Source: VXYL01 sp965208525
GTDB taxonomy: Bacteria > Pseudomonadota > Gammaproteobacteria > Pseudomonadales > Azotimanducaceae
Length of the DNA: 64,000 nt
Assembly: GCA_965208525.1 (NCBI GenBank)
Contig: OZ242340.1
Location: forward strand, 124,001 to 188,000
Reading direction: 5' to 3'
Shown piece after piece: positions 9,132 to 17,783 of this stretch; positions within the stretch are counted from its first letter, which is position 1, and each line of letters begins with the position of its first letter. The notes under the pieces are model-generated. The model did not search any database and had not been told where the DNA came from. It saw only the letters and a list, made by a program, of their open reading frames with translations. The translations under genes were made by a program, and so were the position numbers.

Positions 9132-10748
9132 CTATTGTTGCAACACCTGCTCGTCGGCTTCGAGATCGAGTGCTGCCGCAAACAGCGCCTTGGCGTAGTC
9201 GGTCTGTGGGTTCAGGAACACGTCCCGTGCCGGTCCCTGCTCGACGATCACGCCGTCGCGCATGACGATCAGCCAGTTCGCCAGAGCCCGCACCACTTTC
9301 AGGTCGTGGCTGACGAAGAGATAGCCGAGGTCGTGGTTTGCCTGCAGGTCGCGCAGCAAGTCGACGATCTGCGCCTGCACCGACATGTCGAGCGCAGAGG
9401 TAGGTTCGTCGAGCACCACGAAGCGGGGGCGCAGCACCATGGCCCGGGCGATGGAAATGCGCTGGCGCTGGCCGCCGGAGAACTCGTGCGGATAGCGGTC
9501 CATGTGTTCCGGTTCGAGCCCGACTTCCTCGAGCACTTCGGCAACCCGCTGGCGGCGTTCTTCCTTGGACACCTGCGGATAGTGGATGCGCAGCCCCTCC
9601 TCGATGATCTGCAACACCGAAAGGCGGGGTGAAAGGCTGCCGAACGGGTCCTGGAAAACCACCTGCATGTCCCGCCGGAGCGGAATGAGTGCCTTGCGCT
9701 TGAGATCCTGGATGTCGTTGTCGTCGAAGCGCACGCCGCCTTCGCTGGTCAAGAGGCGCAGCATGGCGAGGCCCAGCGTGGTCTTGCCGGAGCCGGACTC
9801 GCCCACCACGCCCACCGTCTGCCCCGCGCGTACCACCACATCGACGGTGTCGACCGCGGTGAAGTACGACTTGCCGCCGAACCAGCCCTTGCCCACCGGG
9901 TACTTCACGGTCAGGGACTCGGCCGACGCCACCACCGGTGCCCGCGCGTTGGTGGGCTGCGGATCGCCCTTCGGCTCCGCCGCGAGCAGGTGTTGGGTGT
10001 AGCGATGCTTGGGCGTGGTGAAGATGGTGCGGGTGGGGCCGCGCTCAACGATCTCGCCGTTCGTCATCACACACACGCGATCTGCCATGTTGCGCACGAT
10101 GCCGAGGTCGTGCGTGATGAGCAGCATCGCCATGCCGAGTTCCGCTTGCAGATCCTTCAAGAGCTTCAGGATCTGCGCCTGAATCGTCACGTCGAGTGCG
10201 GTGGTGGGTTCGTCGGCGATGAGCAGCTTCGGCTCGTTCGCGAGCGCCATCGCGATCATCACCCGCTGCCGCTGGCCACCGGAAAGCTCGTGCGGATAGG
10301 CGCCGAGGCGGCTTTCGGCTTCCTGCAAGCCCACATGCCGGAGCAGTTCCAGCGTGCGTTCCCGTGCCATCTTGTTCGACAGCTTCTTGTGCACCACCAG
10401 CGCCTCGCCCACCTGACGGGCGATGGTGTGCAGGGGATTGAGGGAGGTCATGGGCTCCTGAAAGACCATGCTGATGGTGCCGCCACGAACGTCGAGCAGG
10501 CGCTCTTGCTCCGCCCGCATCATTTCCTCGCCGTTCACCAGCACGCTGCCGTCCGGATGGTTGGCGAGCGGATAGGGCAGGAGCTGCAATACCGACAGCG
10601 CGGTGACCGACTTGCCGGAACCCGATTCCCCGACCAGGGCAACCGTCTCGCCGGCGTCGATGTGAAACGACACGCCGCGCACGGCCGGCGTGTCGCCAAA
10701 GTTGACGTGCAGGTCGCGCACTTCGAGCAGGTGTTCCGCCAACGGCAT
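9132..10748 (-). CDS. fused double ATP-binding subunit of a peptide ABC transporter (YejF/DppD-DppF type)
   Basis: 538 residues with two complete ABC ATPase domains. Walker A motifs are GESGSGKSV (about residue 37) and GESGSGKTT (about 320). Signature motifs are LSGGQRQRVMIAMALA and FSGGQRQRISIARAMVL. Each domain has LLIADEPTTALD or VVLDEPTSALD as Walker B and ends in the oligopeptide-transporter C-terminal extension. It would energise import of peptides or similar solutes. No permease or binding-protein gene lies next to it in this window, so the partner subunits must be encoded elsewhere. Confidence 0.92.
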   Translation of the reverse strand: MPLAEHLLEVRDLHVNFGDTPAVRGVSFHIDAGETVALVGESGSGKSVTALSVLQLLPYPLANHPDGSVLVNGEEMMRAEQERLLDVRGGTISMVFQEPMTSLNPLHTIARQVGEALVVHKKLSNKMARERTLELLRHVGLQEAESRLGAYPHELSGGQRQRVMIAMALANEPKLLIADEPTTALDVTIQAQILKLLKDLQAELGMAMLLITHDLGIVRNMADRVCVMTNGEIVERGPTRTIFTTPKHRYTQHLLAAEPKGDPQPTNARAPVVASAESLTVKYPVGKGWFGGKSYFTAVDTVDVVVRAGQTVGVVGESGSGKTTLGLAMLRLLTSEGGVRFDDNDIQDLKRKALIPLRRDMQVVFQDPFGSLSPRLSVLQIIEEGLRIHYPQVSKEERRQRVAEVLEEVGLEPEHMDRYPHEFSGGQRQRISIARAMVLRPRFVVLDEPTSALDMSVQAQIVDLLRDLQANHDLGYLFVSHDLKVVRALANWLIVMRDGVIVEQGPARDVFLNPQTDYAKALFAAALDLEADEQVLQQ

Positions 10749-10861
10749 GTCCCCTCAGTTCCTTGACGCACGCCGTCCTATGGACGTGCCTTCAACCCCA
10801 CCCAAGCTTAACCCGGTCTTGGCAGGGCTTTGGCGCTATCTGCCGCCGTCCTTGAGCCGGT

Positions 10862-11596
10862 CTAGGCCACGTCCAATTGGCGCCGAAACATCGCGAACAG
10901 CCGCTGCCAGTGCCTCTCCGCCGCGTCCTTGACGTAAATGCCCTCGCGCTCGGGAAAGACGAAGCCGTGCGCCGTGCCGGGATACCACTCGATGCGATAG
11001 TCGATGCCCGTGGTGGCGAGGTGCGCGTCGAGGCGCTCGATCAGTTCCGGCGGCGCCCAGCTGTCGGTTTCCGCACAGCCGAAGTAGATTTCGCCTCGGA
11101 TCCGATCTGCCGTCAGGTGCGGGGAGTCCGGCGCATCGGTGTGCAGGCGCACGCCGTGCAGCGAGGCGCTGGCGCGGATGCGGTCGGCGAATTCTGCCGC
11201 AGCGGCGAACACGAACGGGCCGCTCATGCAATAGCCAATGGCCCCCACCGGGCCGCTGCCGGCGGCCTCCTCGCCGGCGAGGAAGTCGAACATCGCCTGG
11301 GTGTCCTCGCAGACCATGGCGTTGGTCAGATGCCCCATCAGCTCCTGCATCCGCTCGCGCGTGGCGCCGGGCATGGTGAGGTTGAACTCGCGCACGTCGC
11401 GGTAGTAGAGGTTGGGAAGCAGCACGTAGTAGCCAACGCTGGCGATGCGACGCGCCATGTCGTGCAATTCCTCGCGCTTGCCGGGCGCGTCCATGTAGAA
11501 CAGCACCACGGGGTGCGGGCCGCCCTCGTCGGGATGCACCAGGAAGGAGTTCATCTCACCGTCGGTGGTCTGGATGTCAATGTGCCGTTCGATCAT
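10862..11596 (-). CDS. dienelactone hydrolase family protein
   Basis: An alpha/beta hydrolase of about 244 residues with the dienelactone hydrolase triad. The nucleophile is Cys in GAIGYCMSG, the Asp is probably in FGCAETDSWAP, and the His is in GTAHGFVFPE. Such enzymes open dienelactones in chloroaromatic degradation, but many paralogues hydrolyse other esters. The in-frame ATG at 11614 is an alternative start; I prefer 11596 (MIERHIDIQTTDG) because a GGAGGG lies about 10 bp upstream of it. It is divergent from fur. Confidence 0.88.
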   Translation of the reverse strand: MIERHIDIQTTDGEMNSFLVHPDEGGPHPVVLFYMDAPGKREELHDMARRIASVGYYVLLPNLYYRDVREFNLTMPGATRERMQELMGHLTNAMVCEDTQAMFDFLAGEEAAGSGPVGAIGYCMSGPFVFAAAAEFADRIRASASLHGVRLHTDAPDSPHLTADRIRGEIYFGCAETDSWAPPELIERLDAHLATTGIDYRIEWYPGTAHGFVFPEREGIYVKDAAERHWQRLFAMFRRQLDVA

Positions 11597-11748
11597 GTCC
11601 GCTGTTCCCTCCATGTCCTGTCCGAAAGGCTACCCGCGCCGCCCGCTCCGCGGCAACTCCCGCCCCGGAAGGGCGCCGGAGTTCAACCCTTGCAAATGGA
11701 GGTAGCCCACGGCTAATGTCGTGCTTCCTGACTTGCAGGCGCGGTACG

Positions 11749-12171
11749 ATGGCACAGCAGAACGGACCGGAGCCACAGAAGACGCTCCGCCGAGCGTCGC
11801 TAAAGGTGACGCTGCCGCGCCTCAAGGTGCTTGAGGTGCTGGAAGCCGCGGACCCGCACCACCTCTCCGCCGAGGATGTGTATCGCAAGCTTCTGGACGA
11901 AGACGACTCGGTTGGCATCACCACCATCTACCGCGTGCTCACGCAGTTCGAAAGCGCCGGCATCGTCGAACGCCACAACTTCAACGAGGGCCATGCCGTT
12001 TACGAGCTCAAAAGCGACGCCCACCATGACCACATGGTGGACGTGCAGACCGGCGCCGTGATGGAGTTTGTGGACGAAGAAATCGAACAGTTGCAGCGCG
12101 CCATCGTCAAGAAGCACGGCTACGAACTGGTGGACCACGAACTGGTGCTCTATGTTCGCAAGCTGTCCTGA
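11749..12171 (+). CDS. fur: ferric uptake regulator Fur
   Basis: 140 residues closely matching Pseudomonas-type Fur. The winged-helix domain reads LKVTLPRLKVLEVLEAA, then SAEDVYRKLLDED and TTIYRVLTQFESAGIVERHNF. The metal-site segment HHDHMVDVQTGAVMEF and C-terminal HGYELVDHELVLYVRK follow. It represses iron-uptake genes with Fe(II). The usual structural CxxC is absent: even the single Cys of the Pseudomonas form (MVCVDTG) is Asp here. I start at MAQQNG; the frame opens 11 codons earlier without similarity. Confidence 0.95.
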   Translation: MAQQNGPEPQKTLRRASLKVTLPRLKVLEVLEAADPHHLSAEDVYRKLLDEDDSVGITTIYRVLTQFESAGIVERHNFNEGHAVYELKSDAHHDHMVDVQTGAVMEFVDEEIEQLQRAIVKKHGYELVDHELVLYVRKLS

Positions 12172-12271
12172 CCCGCTGCCGTCACCGCAGGGCTAGGCCC
12201 CCGCCCGCATTGAACGCGCCGACAGAACCCGTACTGAAACGCACCGGATGGATGCGAGACGGGACGCGTAG

Positions 12272-12292
12272 GGGCGGGGCTCGTCCCCGCCC
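12272..12292. repeat. GC-rich palindrome between fur and ankyrin gene
   Basis: GGGCGGGG/CCCCGCCC stem of 8 bp with loop CTCGT, in the 192-bp spacer between convergent genes. Same style as the palindrome at 5350. It may act as a bidirectional terminator. The rest of the spacer shows nothing else. Confidence 0.5.
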
Positions 12293-12363
12293 GTATTGAG
12301 CGCACCGATGGACTCGGCACGGACAAGCCGGTCCCAACGAACTGCGTTCTCCGGCGCCGGCTC

Positions 12364-13455
12364 CTAGCCCAGCACCTGCAGCAGCTTGGTGCGCTTTTTC
12401 TCCACCGCTAGATCGAGCGGCGTCTTGCCGTCGGCGTCTCGAGCCCTGCGGTCCGCGCCGGCCGCGAGCAGCGCTTCGACGTAGTCGGCCCGCACGCCTT
12501 GCCAGGCGGCGTAGTGCAGCGCCGTGCGGCCGTCCGGGGCCTTCGCGTTCACGTCCACGCCCCTGCGAATGAGCCACGCGGCCCCGGCGGGACGGCGAAA
12601 GTGCATGAGGTCCATCAGCGGCGTGCGGCCGTGGAAGCGTTGCTCCCAGTCTGTGCCGTAGCGGTCCAAGAGGTCGCAGACGTCATCGCCGCCGTCGAAG
12701 GTGGCGGTGAACGCGGCGGGATTGGGGTCGGCGCCGCGCTCGAGCAAGAACTCCGCCAGCGCTAAGTTGCGCTGCCAACTCAGTGTGCGCCATAACGCCG
12801 TGGCGGGGAACACCTCGTCGCCCTCGGCCATCTCCTCCGCCGAGTTCACGTCCGCCCCGCGCGAAAGAAGCAACTCAGCACATTCGATGGCCGCGTTGGG
12901 GTGCCCTTGCCAAAGGCCGGAGAGCGCCACGTACTGCAGCGGCGACCGTCCGCGTGCGTCCACGGCGTTGGGGTTTGCCTCCTCGTCGAGAAAGCTGCGC
13001 AGGCGACCCGTGTCGAGCAGGATGGCCGCAAGGTGCAGGTCGATGGCCGTGCCAGCCTCCATGAGCGCCGCCATCTGCTCCTGATCTGCCGCCATCGCCG
13101 AGTACGCGAGTGGCACGAGGCCATGCGGCCCCGCGGCCAGATTGGGATCGGCCCCGCGCGCAAGCAACAGGCGCATGGCGCCGATGTGGCCGGCGTGTTT
13201 CGGAATGGTGCTGTGATGCTGGGCGATGCGGGTCAGCGGCGTGTGCCGGGCGCTGACGCCAGAGACCACGTTGGCGTCTGCGCCAGCGTCGAGCAAGGCA
13301 GCGAGCATGTCCGCCCGGCCGGCGAACGCGGCATCCACCACCGGCTTCCAGTGGCGGACGCTCTGGGGGTCTTCAGCCGCGCGTTCCCTGAGCTGGTCGA
13401 GGTCACCCCGACCAACCGACTCGCAAAGCCGCTTGTAGCCCCTGTTCGCTGGCAT
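12364..13455 (-). CDS. ankyrin-repeat protein
   Basis: 363 residues made almost entirely of ankyrin repeats, for example ALLDAGADANVVSGVSARHT, LLLARGADPNLAAG, LLSRGADVNSAEEM, LLERGADPNPAAFT, LIRRGVDVNAKAPDGRTALH and ALLAAGADRRARDADGKTPL. At least seven repeats are recognisable. The N-terminus is charged and there is no signal peptide. Ankyrin repeats are protein-binding scaffolds, and the partner is unknown. The gene lies directly before bfr on the same strand, 49 bp after its stop, so cotranscription with bacterioferritin is possible. Confidence 0.9.
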   Translation of the reverse strand: MPANRGYKRLCESVGRGDLDQLRERAAEDPQSVRHWKPVVDAAFAGRADMLAALLDAGADANVVSGVSARHTPLTRIAQHHSTIPKHAGHIGAMRLLLARGADPNLAAGPHGLVPLAYSAMAADQEQMAALMEAGTAIDLHLAAILLDTGRLRSFLDEEANPNAVDARGRSPLQYVALSGLWQGHPNAAIECAELLLSRGADVNSAEEMAEGDEVFPATALWRTLSWQRNLALAEFLLERGADPNPAAFTATFDGGDDVCDLLDRYGTDWEQRFHGRTPLMDLMHFRRPAGAAWLIRRGVDVNAKAPDGRTALHYAAWQGVRADYVEALLAAGADRRARDADGKTPLDLAVEKKRTKLLQVLG

Positions 13456-13504
13456 GGCCGCATCCCCGAAAGCCCGGCAGGGGATGTTGCAGCGAAACGG
13501 GGCC

Positions 13505-13975
13505 TCAATCCATCCCAGATTGGAGGTAGTTCTGGATGCCCACCTTCTCGATCAGCTCGATCTGTGTCTCGAGCCAGTCAACATGCTCTTCCTCGGACTC
13601 CAGGATCGACTCGAAAAGCTCGCGGCTCACATAGTCGCCGATCGACTCGGCGAAGGCCACGGACTCCCGCAGGGGCGGCATGGCGTCCATCTCCAAGGCG
13701 AGGTCGCAGCGCAGGATCTCCTCCACGTTCTCGCCGATGCGAAGACGGCCGAGGTCCTGCAGATTCGGCAGGCCATCAAGAAAAAGCGTGCGCTCGATCA
13801 ACCGGTCGGCGTGCTTCATCTCGTCGATGGATTCGCCGTATTCGTACTCGCCAAGTTCCTTGAGCCCCCAGTCCTTCAGCATCCGTGAATGCAGGAAGTA
13901 CTGGTTGATGGCCGTCAGCTCGTTCTTCAACACCCGGTTGAGGTGCTCGATGATGGCGGGGTCTTGGGGCTTCAT
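13505..13975 (-). CDS. bfr: bacterioferritin
   Basis: 156 residues of typical bacterioferritin. The helices carry the diiron ligands: ELTAINQYFLHSRML with Glu, DEMKHADRLIERTLFL with Glu and His, and later SEEEHVDWLETQ. The haem-binding Met in DEMKHADR is kept. The protein stores iron as a 24-mer haem-containing shell. I start at MKPQDPAIIEHLN; a longer frame (from 14014) adds 13 residues without similarity. A Fur-box-like sequence lies about 90 bp upstream, and fur itself is 1.8 kb away. Confidence 0.95.
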   Translation of the reverse strand: MKPQDPAIIEHLNRVLKNELTAINQYFLHSRMLKDWGLKELGEYEYGESIDEMKHADRLIERTLFLDGLPNLQDLGRLRIGENVEEILRCDLALEMDAMPPLRESVAFAESIGDYVSRELFESILESEEEHVDWLETQIELIEKVGIQNYLQSGMD

Positions 13976-14062
13976 CGGCGTCTCCAGTTGGTTCGGTGAC
14001 GGATTGTCGAGCACCGAACGCCAAGAGTCAACCTAAATTGTTGATATATCTATTGAATTGAA

Positions 14063-14080
14063 GAATGAGAACGATAATGA
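14063..14080 (-). promoter_or_regulatory. Fur-box-like operator upstream of bfr
   Basis: GAATGAGAACGATAATGA contains a perfect GATAAT hexamer and the neighbouring GAGAAC, resembling the repeated GATAAT units of Fur sites. It sits in an AT-richer stretch (about 14035–14090) unlike its surroundings, between bfr (minus) and the ECF sigma gene (plus), so it could serve either. The rest of the 314-bp spacer (14015–14328) shows no gene. Confidence 0.5.
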
Positions 14081-14328
14081 AAACGCTCTTGCCAGCAACT
14101 TTGGCGTGGTTGCGAGAGTGGCGATGGTGAATCGTTGGTTGCTTCCTTACATGCGCCCGTCGATGTACGTTTAGTTGTGCGCCAAACCAAAACCCCGCTG
14201 CTTGCGACAAACTTCAGGCATTCGGCGCGCCAATGAACTGACCGTCCCGCAGCGCCGGCGAAAGCGGGACGCCACCGGAGGTTTCCGGCGAGCGCGACCC
14301 TTGTTGGGGGTGCGCTGGCCCCAAACGG

Positions 14329-14877
14329 ATGCTGAGGGACGTTTCCGACGAGACGCTGGTCAAGCGTGCCTTGGCAGGATCGGACCGCGCATGGACGGCG
14401 CTGGTGCGCCGCTACGACCGGAGGGTTTACAACTATGCGTTCAGGATGTCGGGCAACCCAGAGGACGCGCGTGACCTCGCTCAGGAAGTGTTTCTCGGCG
14501 TCTTCCGCAACCTCGGCGGGTTCCGCGGCGACGGCGTGTTTGCGGCGTGGCTGTTTCGCATTGCCGCCTTTCGCTGCACGGATTACCTGCGGCGCCGTCG
14601 GCCGATGGGCGAGTTCATTGAGGCGAGCGCGCCCCCGACGGATGACCCCGGGCCTCAGGAGGTGGCGGCCATGAGCCGCACCAACCGGCGGATTCTCGCC
14701 GCCCTCGAGGCGCTGCCGGCCGCGCAGCGCCACGTCGTCGAGCTGAAGTTCTTCCAGCAGTTCACGTTCGAGGACATCGGGATGCAGCTTGGCATCTCGC
14801 CCAACACGGCCAAGACGCGCCTTTATGGCGCACTGAAGAAACTGAAGCACCACGAGGAGCTCAAAGGTGAACTGTGA
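14329..14877 (+). CDS. ECF-type RNA polymerase sigma factor
   Basis: 182 residues with sigma region 2 (DRAWTALVRRYDRRVYNYAF, then DARDLAQEVFLGVFRNL and FRGDGVFAAWLFRIA) and sigma region 4 (LPAAQRHVVELKFFQQFTFE, then IGMQLGISPNTAKTRLYGAL). This is the two-domain ECF layout. It overlaps the next gene by 11 bp, and that gene encodes a likely zinc-finger anti-sigma factor, which is the usual sigma/anti-sigma arrangement. The stimulus is unknown; proteins exported to the envelope are likely targets because the operon's third gene encodes a secreted protein. Confidence 0.92.
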   Translation: MLRDVSDETLVKRALAGSDRAWTALVRRYDRRVYNYAFRMSGNPEDARDLAQEVFLGVFRNLGGFRGDGVFAAWLFRIAAFRCTDYLRRRRPMGEFIEASAPPTDDPGPQEVAAMSRTNRRILAALEALPAAQRHVVELKFFQQFTFEDIGMQLGISPNTAKTRLYGALKKLKHHEELKGEL

Positions 14878-15577
14878 TGAGGCTGGCCCCCTGCTCGCCG
14901 AGCTCGCGGACGGCACGCTCGACTCGGCCTCCGCCCAGCGCGTGCAGTCCCACATCGAGGGTTGCGACGACTGCTTCTCCCTCGCTGCCACGCTCGGCGT
15001 ATGGCGACGACAACCGCAGGCGTGGGAAGACCTGCCCGCGCCCATGATTCTGTTGCCGCACATGCCGTCCCGGCGGCAGGGCTGGCGTCTGCCATCGTGG
15101 CCTCGGGACCTGCGCTGGTGGCAATTGCTTCCCACCGCCGCGAGCCTAGGTGCGCTTGCGCTGGCCTTCGTTGCCCTCGTCCGCGCCGGTTCGCCTGACA
15201 GCGAAGCTCTGCCAACGACGGCGGCAACGCCGGTGCCGGCGAACGCTCAGGTGCTGAACGCCACGTTCGACGAGTGGCAGCAGGACTTCCAGCACCGGCT
15301 CGAGGTGGACCAATCGCTGATCGTGCAGGCTGTCATGGCGGCGAACGAGGACCGGCGCCAGAGGGAACTCGATGCGCTTGCACGCTTGCTCAAGGCCGAG
15401 ATGGACCGCCAGGCGCTGGAAACCGACCAGAGCCTGCGCTATGTGGTGGCGCACCAGCTTAAGGAGCAGGAGCGCGTGGACCAGCTTGCCGTGCAGTTGC
15501 AGCAGATCGGCTGGGAACCGCCGCCGGGGCTCTCGCTCAGCCCCGAGGGCACTACACCTGAAGGAGCTTCGCCATGA
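14867..15577 (+). CDS. putative zinc-finger anti-sigma factor
   Basis: 236 residues, starting at a GTG inside the end of the sigma gene. The N-terminus keeps a ZAS-like zinc-finger pattern: an early Cys (MNCDEAG) and HIEGCDDC. A membrane segment follows near residues 83–105 (TAASLGALALAFVALVRAG). The remaining ~130 residues would be periplasmic and contain a long charged coiled coil. By position and motif it should hold the upstream sigma factor at the membrane. The stop overlaps the next start (ATGA). Confidence 0.8.
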   Translation: MNCDEAGPLLAELADGTLDSASAQRVQSHIEGCDDCFSLAATLGVWRRQPQAWEDLPAPMILLPHMPSRRQGWRLPSWPRDLRWWQLLPTAASLGALALAFVALVRAGSPDSEALPTTAATPVPANAQVLNATFDEWQQDFQHRLEVDQSLIVQAVMAANEDRRQRELDALARLLKAEMDRQALETDQSLRYVVAHQLKEQERVDQLAVQLQQIGWEPPPGLSLSPEGTTPEGASP

Positions 15578-16380
15578 AGTTGCTCGCTGTGGCCGGCACG
15601 ATGTCGTTGACGCTGACGGTTGCCGCCGCGTCGAACCAGCCGCCGGCGTTGGAGGCGCTACGGCACGAGATGAGCGTGGCGCGGGAGGTGATTCCGACGG
15701 CGCTCGCAAACACCGCCCAGCGCGTTCGTGTCGTCGACGCGGAGGCGGTTTATCTCGCTGGGCAGGGTGTGTTGATCGACATGGACATGGCGCGCCGGCC
15801 GGCAAGCCGCGTTGGCGATTTCGAGGTAACTGCCATCGACCAGATTCCCCATGTGGTGCAGGAGATCGTCGCTAACGTGCAACTCGCCATCGCGCCCTAC
15901 GAGCCGGAGGACCTAGCGGAACTCAGGGAACTGCGCGAGGAGCAGCGGGAGGTGCGCAACCAGCAACGCGAACTGCGCCGGGAACTGCGGCGCTTGCGGG
16001 CGGAACACGCACGCAATCCAGACCATGTCGCGGAGACCATCGGCGAGCGCGAGGAGGAACTCCGGGCCCTTGATGGCGAGTACCAAGTGCTAGAGCGCGA
16101 TATCGACGAGCAATACGACCGACTCCGCGCCCTGCGCCAAAGCGATGCCCCCACCGAGGAGCCGGCCACCCACGACCTCACCGACGCCGTCGGCGCCGTG
16201 GCCTGCGACTACGGCGGCACCCTCAAGTCCTTGCCCGATGACGAACACCTGACATTCCGCTTGCGCCGGGGCCGCGAAAGTGCCTTCTACGTCTTCGACA
16301 AGGAAGACTTGGTGGCCTGCCGCCGCGAATCCATCGCCGCCCAGGAGCTCCTCAGCCGAGCCTCCATCTACCACCACTGA
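15574..16380 (+). CDS. secreted coiled-coil protein of the ECF operon
   Basis: 268 residues with a signal peptide (MKLLAVAGTMSLTLTVAAAS). The middle (about residues 105–190) is a strongly charged coiled coil: ELRELREEQREVRNQQREL, then RRELRRLRAEHARNP. The C-terminus holds two Cys in VACDYGGTLKSL and LVACRRES that could form a disulfide. No family is recognised. It is translationally coupled to the anti-sigma gene, so it is probably a periplasmic member of the same stress response, either sensor partner or effector. Confidence 0.75.
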   Translation: MKLLAVAGTMSLTLTVAAASNQPPALEALRHEMSVAREVIPTALANTAQRVRVVDAEAVYLAGQGVLIDMDMARRPASRVGDFEVTAIDQIPHVVQEIVANVQLAIAPYEPEDLAELRELREEQREVRNQQRELRRELRRLRAEHARNPDHVAETIGEREEELRALDGEYQVLERDIDEQYDRLRALRQSDAPTEEPATHDLTDAVGAVACDYGGTLKSLPDDEHLTFRLRRGRESAFYVFDKEDLVACRRESIAAQELLSRASIYHH

Positions 16381-16454
16381 TCTCTTCGGCGGTCCATCGA
16401 GGCCCTACGAGCCTTCCGTGGGGAAAGCCGTAACGCTTTGATCACCAAAGGATG

Positions 16455-16672
16455 TGTCTCGAAGCCGAGCCAACACCAACGTGCCGGGGCGATGGCACGG
16501 TAGCGCACGTCACTCGAAGCGAGAGCCTTCAGCTTGGGGGAGCGCGAGGGGCTTCCAAGCTAGACAATGCCATGCACGCCCCCCCCCGAAGGCGAAGCAA
16601 CCAACGGCCCGAGATGCAACCAGCCTGCACCCGGCGAGATGGCCCCTTCGAGCGGCGCGGAGAAGCCCAGGT
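16455..16672 (+). repeat. dispersed repeat, copy A (~200 bp)
   Basis: The 317-bp spacer before the D-threonine-aldolase-like gene holds no gene. It carries a diverged copy of the sequence found inverted at 31985–32157. Shared blocks include ACACCAACGTGCCGG, CGAAGGCGAAGCAACCAA and GATGCAACCAGCCT, in the same order and spacing relative to each other. A run of nine C bases (about 16580) is within this copy. The nature of the element is unknown. Confidence 0.65.
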
Positions 16673-16697
16673 GAGGTGAATGGGGCATTTGTGAAAG

Positions 16698-17783
16698 CTA
16701 ATGGACGCGTCCCCGAGCATCCGCGTGAAACACCGTACACACCCGACCATCGCGCACCCCCAAGAAGCGGTCCCAGCGGTTCATGGTCATGTCCTGCTGG
16801 TGGGTGCGGAGAAAGAAGGGCTCGCCGAGGCCGAGTGGCATCTCGCCGTCACTCTCGAGGGTCACGCCATGATGATCGAGGGCCGTCACCTCAACGCCGG
16901 CAAGGTCGGCCAAGGACGGCAGGCCCCGAGGGGCAGCGATTGCGTCGATGGGTATGTCGCCGATGGCGGTGTGAGCATCGGGCCGTTCCACCACCCGCCC
17001 CATGATCCGCACCGCCTGCCGGAACTCCGCCATGTACCCGTATGCCATCTCCATCACGACATAGGTGCCGCCCTCGATTTCGGTCACCTCCGGATAGGTG
17101 GCAGCCACGTCATAGGTCCACGACTCCCCCGTGGAAACGACCTCCACAGCAATGGCCACCGCCTCAATGGCCTGCTTGGTCGCAAGCACCTTGTCGATGG
17201 CGCGCCCTCCCTCGACAAAGCGCTCGTCCCGTGTCGGCTCCGCCACGCTTGGTGTCTGGTGGCTCATCACGCCGCGGAAGGCGAGGTGCGTCGCATCGTC
17301 CACCATTCGAGCGAGCCGCACGGCGTGATCGATGCTGCGCACGCCGCCACGCCCCATGGTCGTGTCGATCTCGATCACGACGCCGATCGTCGCGTCCTCT
17401 TCCCGCGCACCTGCTTCAAGCCGCTCGATCTGGGCTTCGTGGTCAATCGCCACCATCACGTCGGCAGCATGCGCCAGCGCCGCCAGGCGCCGAATCTTGC
17501 GCGGTGCAACCACCTGATTCGCCACCAGCACGTTGCGCGCCGCACCGGCATGAACGAACGCCTCCGCTTCCGAGACCTTGGCCGCGCACACCCCACCCAC
17601 TGTGCCGCCGGCCTCGATTTGCATGGCCAGGATGCGCGGGCACTTGTGATTCTTGCCGTGCGGGCGCAGGCGAATGGTGCGGCCCTGGTAGTGTTCGGCG
17701 ATGACGCCGATGTTGTGCCCAAGCGCCGACATGTCGAGCAGCAGCACCGGAGTGTCGAGTTCCGCAACCAACGTGCCGATCAT
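16698..17783 (-). CDS. DSD1-like PLP enzyme (D-threonine aldolase / D-serine dehydratase family)
   Basis: 361 residues. The alanine-racemase-type barrel starts ELDTPVLLLDMSALGHNI and carries the PLP lysine motif RPHGKNHK near residue 45. GGVCAAKVSEAEAFVHAG, VVIEIDTTMGRGGVRS and STGESWTYDVAA are also family-like. The C-terminal beta domain is present, but the metal-binding His/Cys pair common in D-threonine aldolases is not evident (FFLRTHQQDMTMNRWD). It probably acts on a D-3-hydroxyamino acid. The start overlaps the end of the upstream gene, so the two are one operon. Confidence 0.85.
   Translation of the reverse strand: MIGTLVAELDTPVLLLDMSALGHNIGVIAEHYQGRTIRLRPHGKNHKCPRILAMQIEAGGTVGGVCAAKVSEAEAFVHAGAARNVLVANQVVAPRKIRRLAALAHAADVMVAIDHEAQIERLEAGAREEDATIGVVIEIDTTMGRGGVRSIDHAVRLARMVDDATHLAFRGVMSHQTPSVAEPTRDERFVEGGRAIDKVLATKQAIEAVAIAVEVVSTGESWTYDVAATYPEVTEIEGGTYVVMEMAYGYMAEFRQAVRIMGRVVERPDAHTAIGDIPIDAIAAPRGLPSLADLAGVEVTALDHHGVTLESDGEMPLGLGEPFFLRTHQQDMTMNRWDRFLGVRDGRVCTVFHADARGRVH

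Noticed and set aside
8238..9632. A 464-codon plus-strand frame spanning the lactonase and ABC genes.
   Set aside because: It crosses two clear minus-strand genes and has His/Arg-rich shadow composition.
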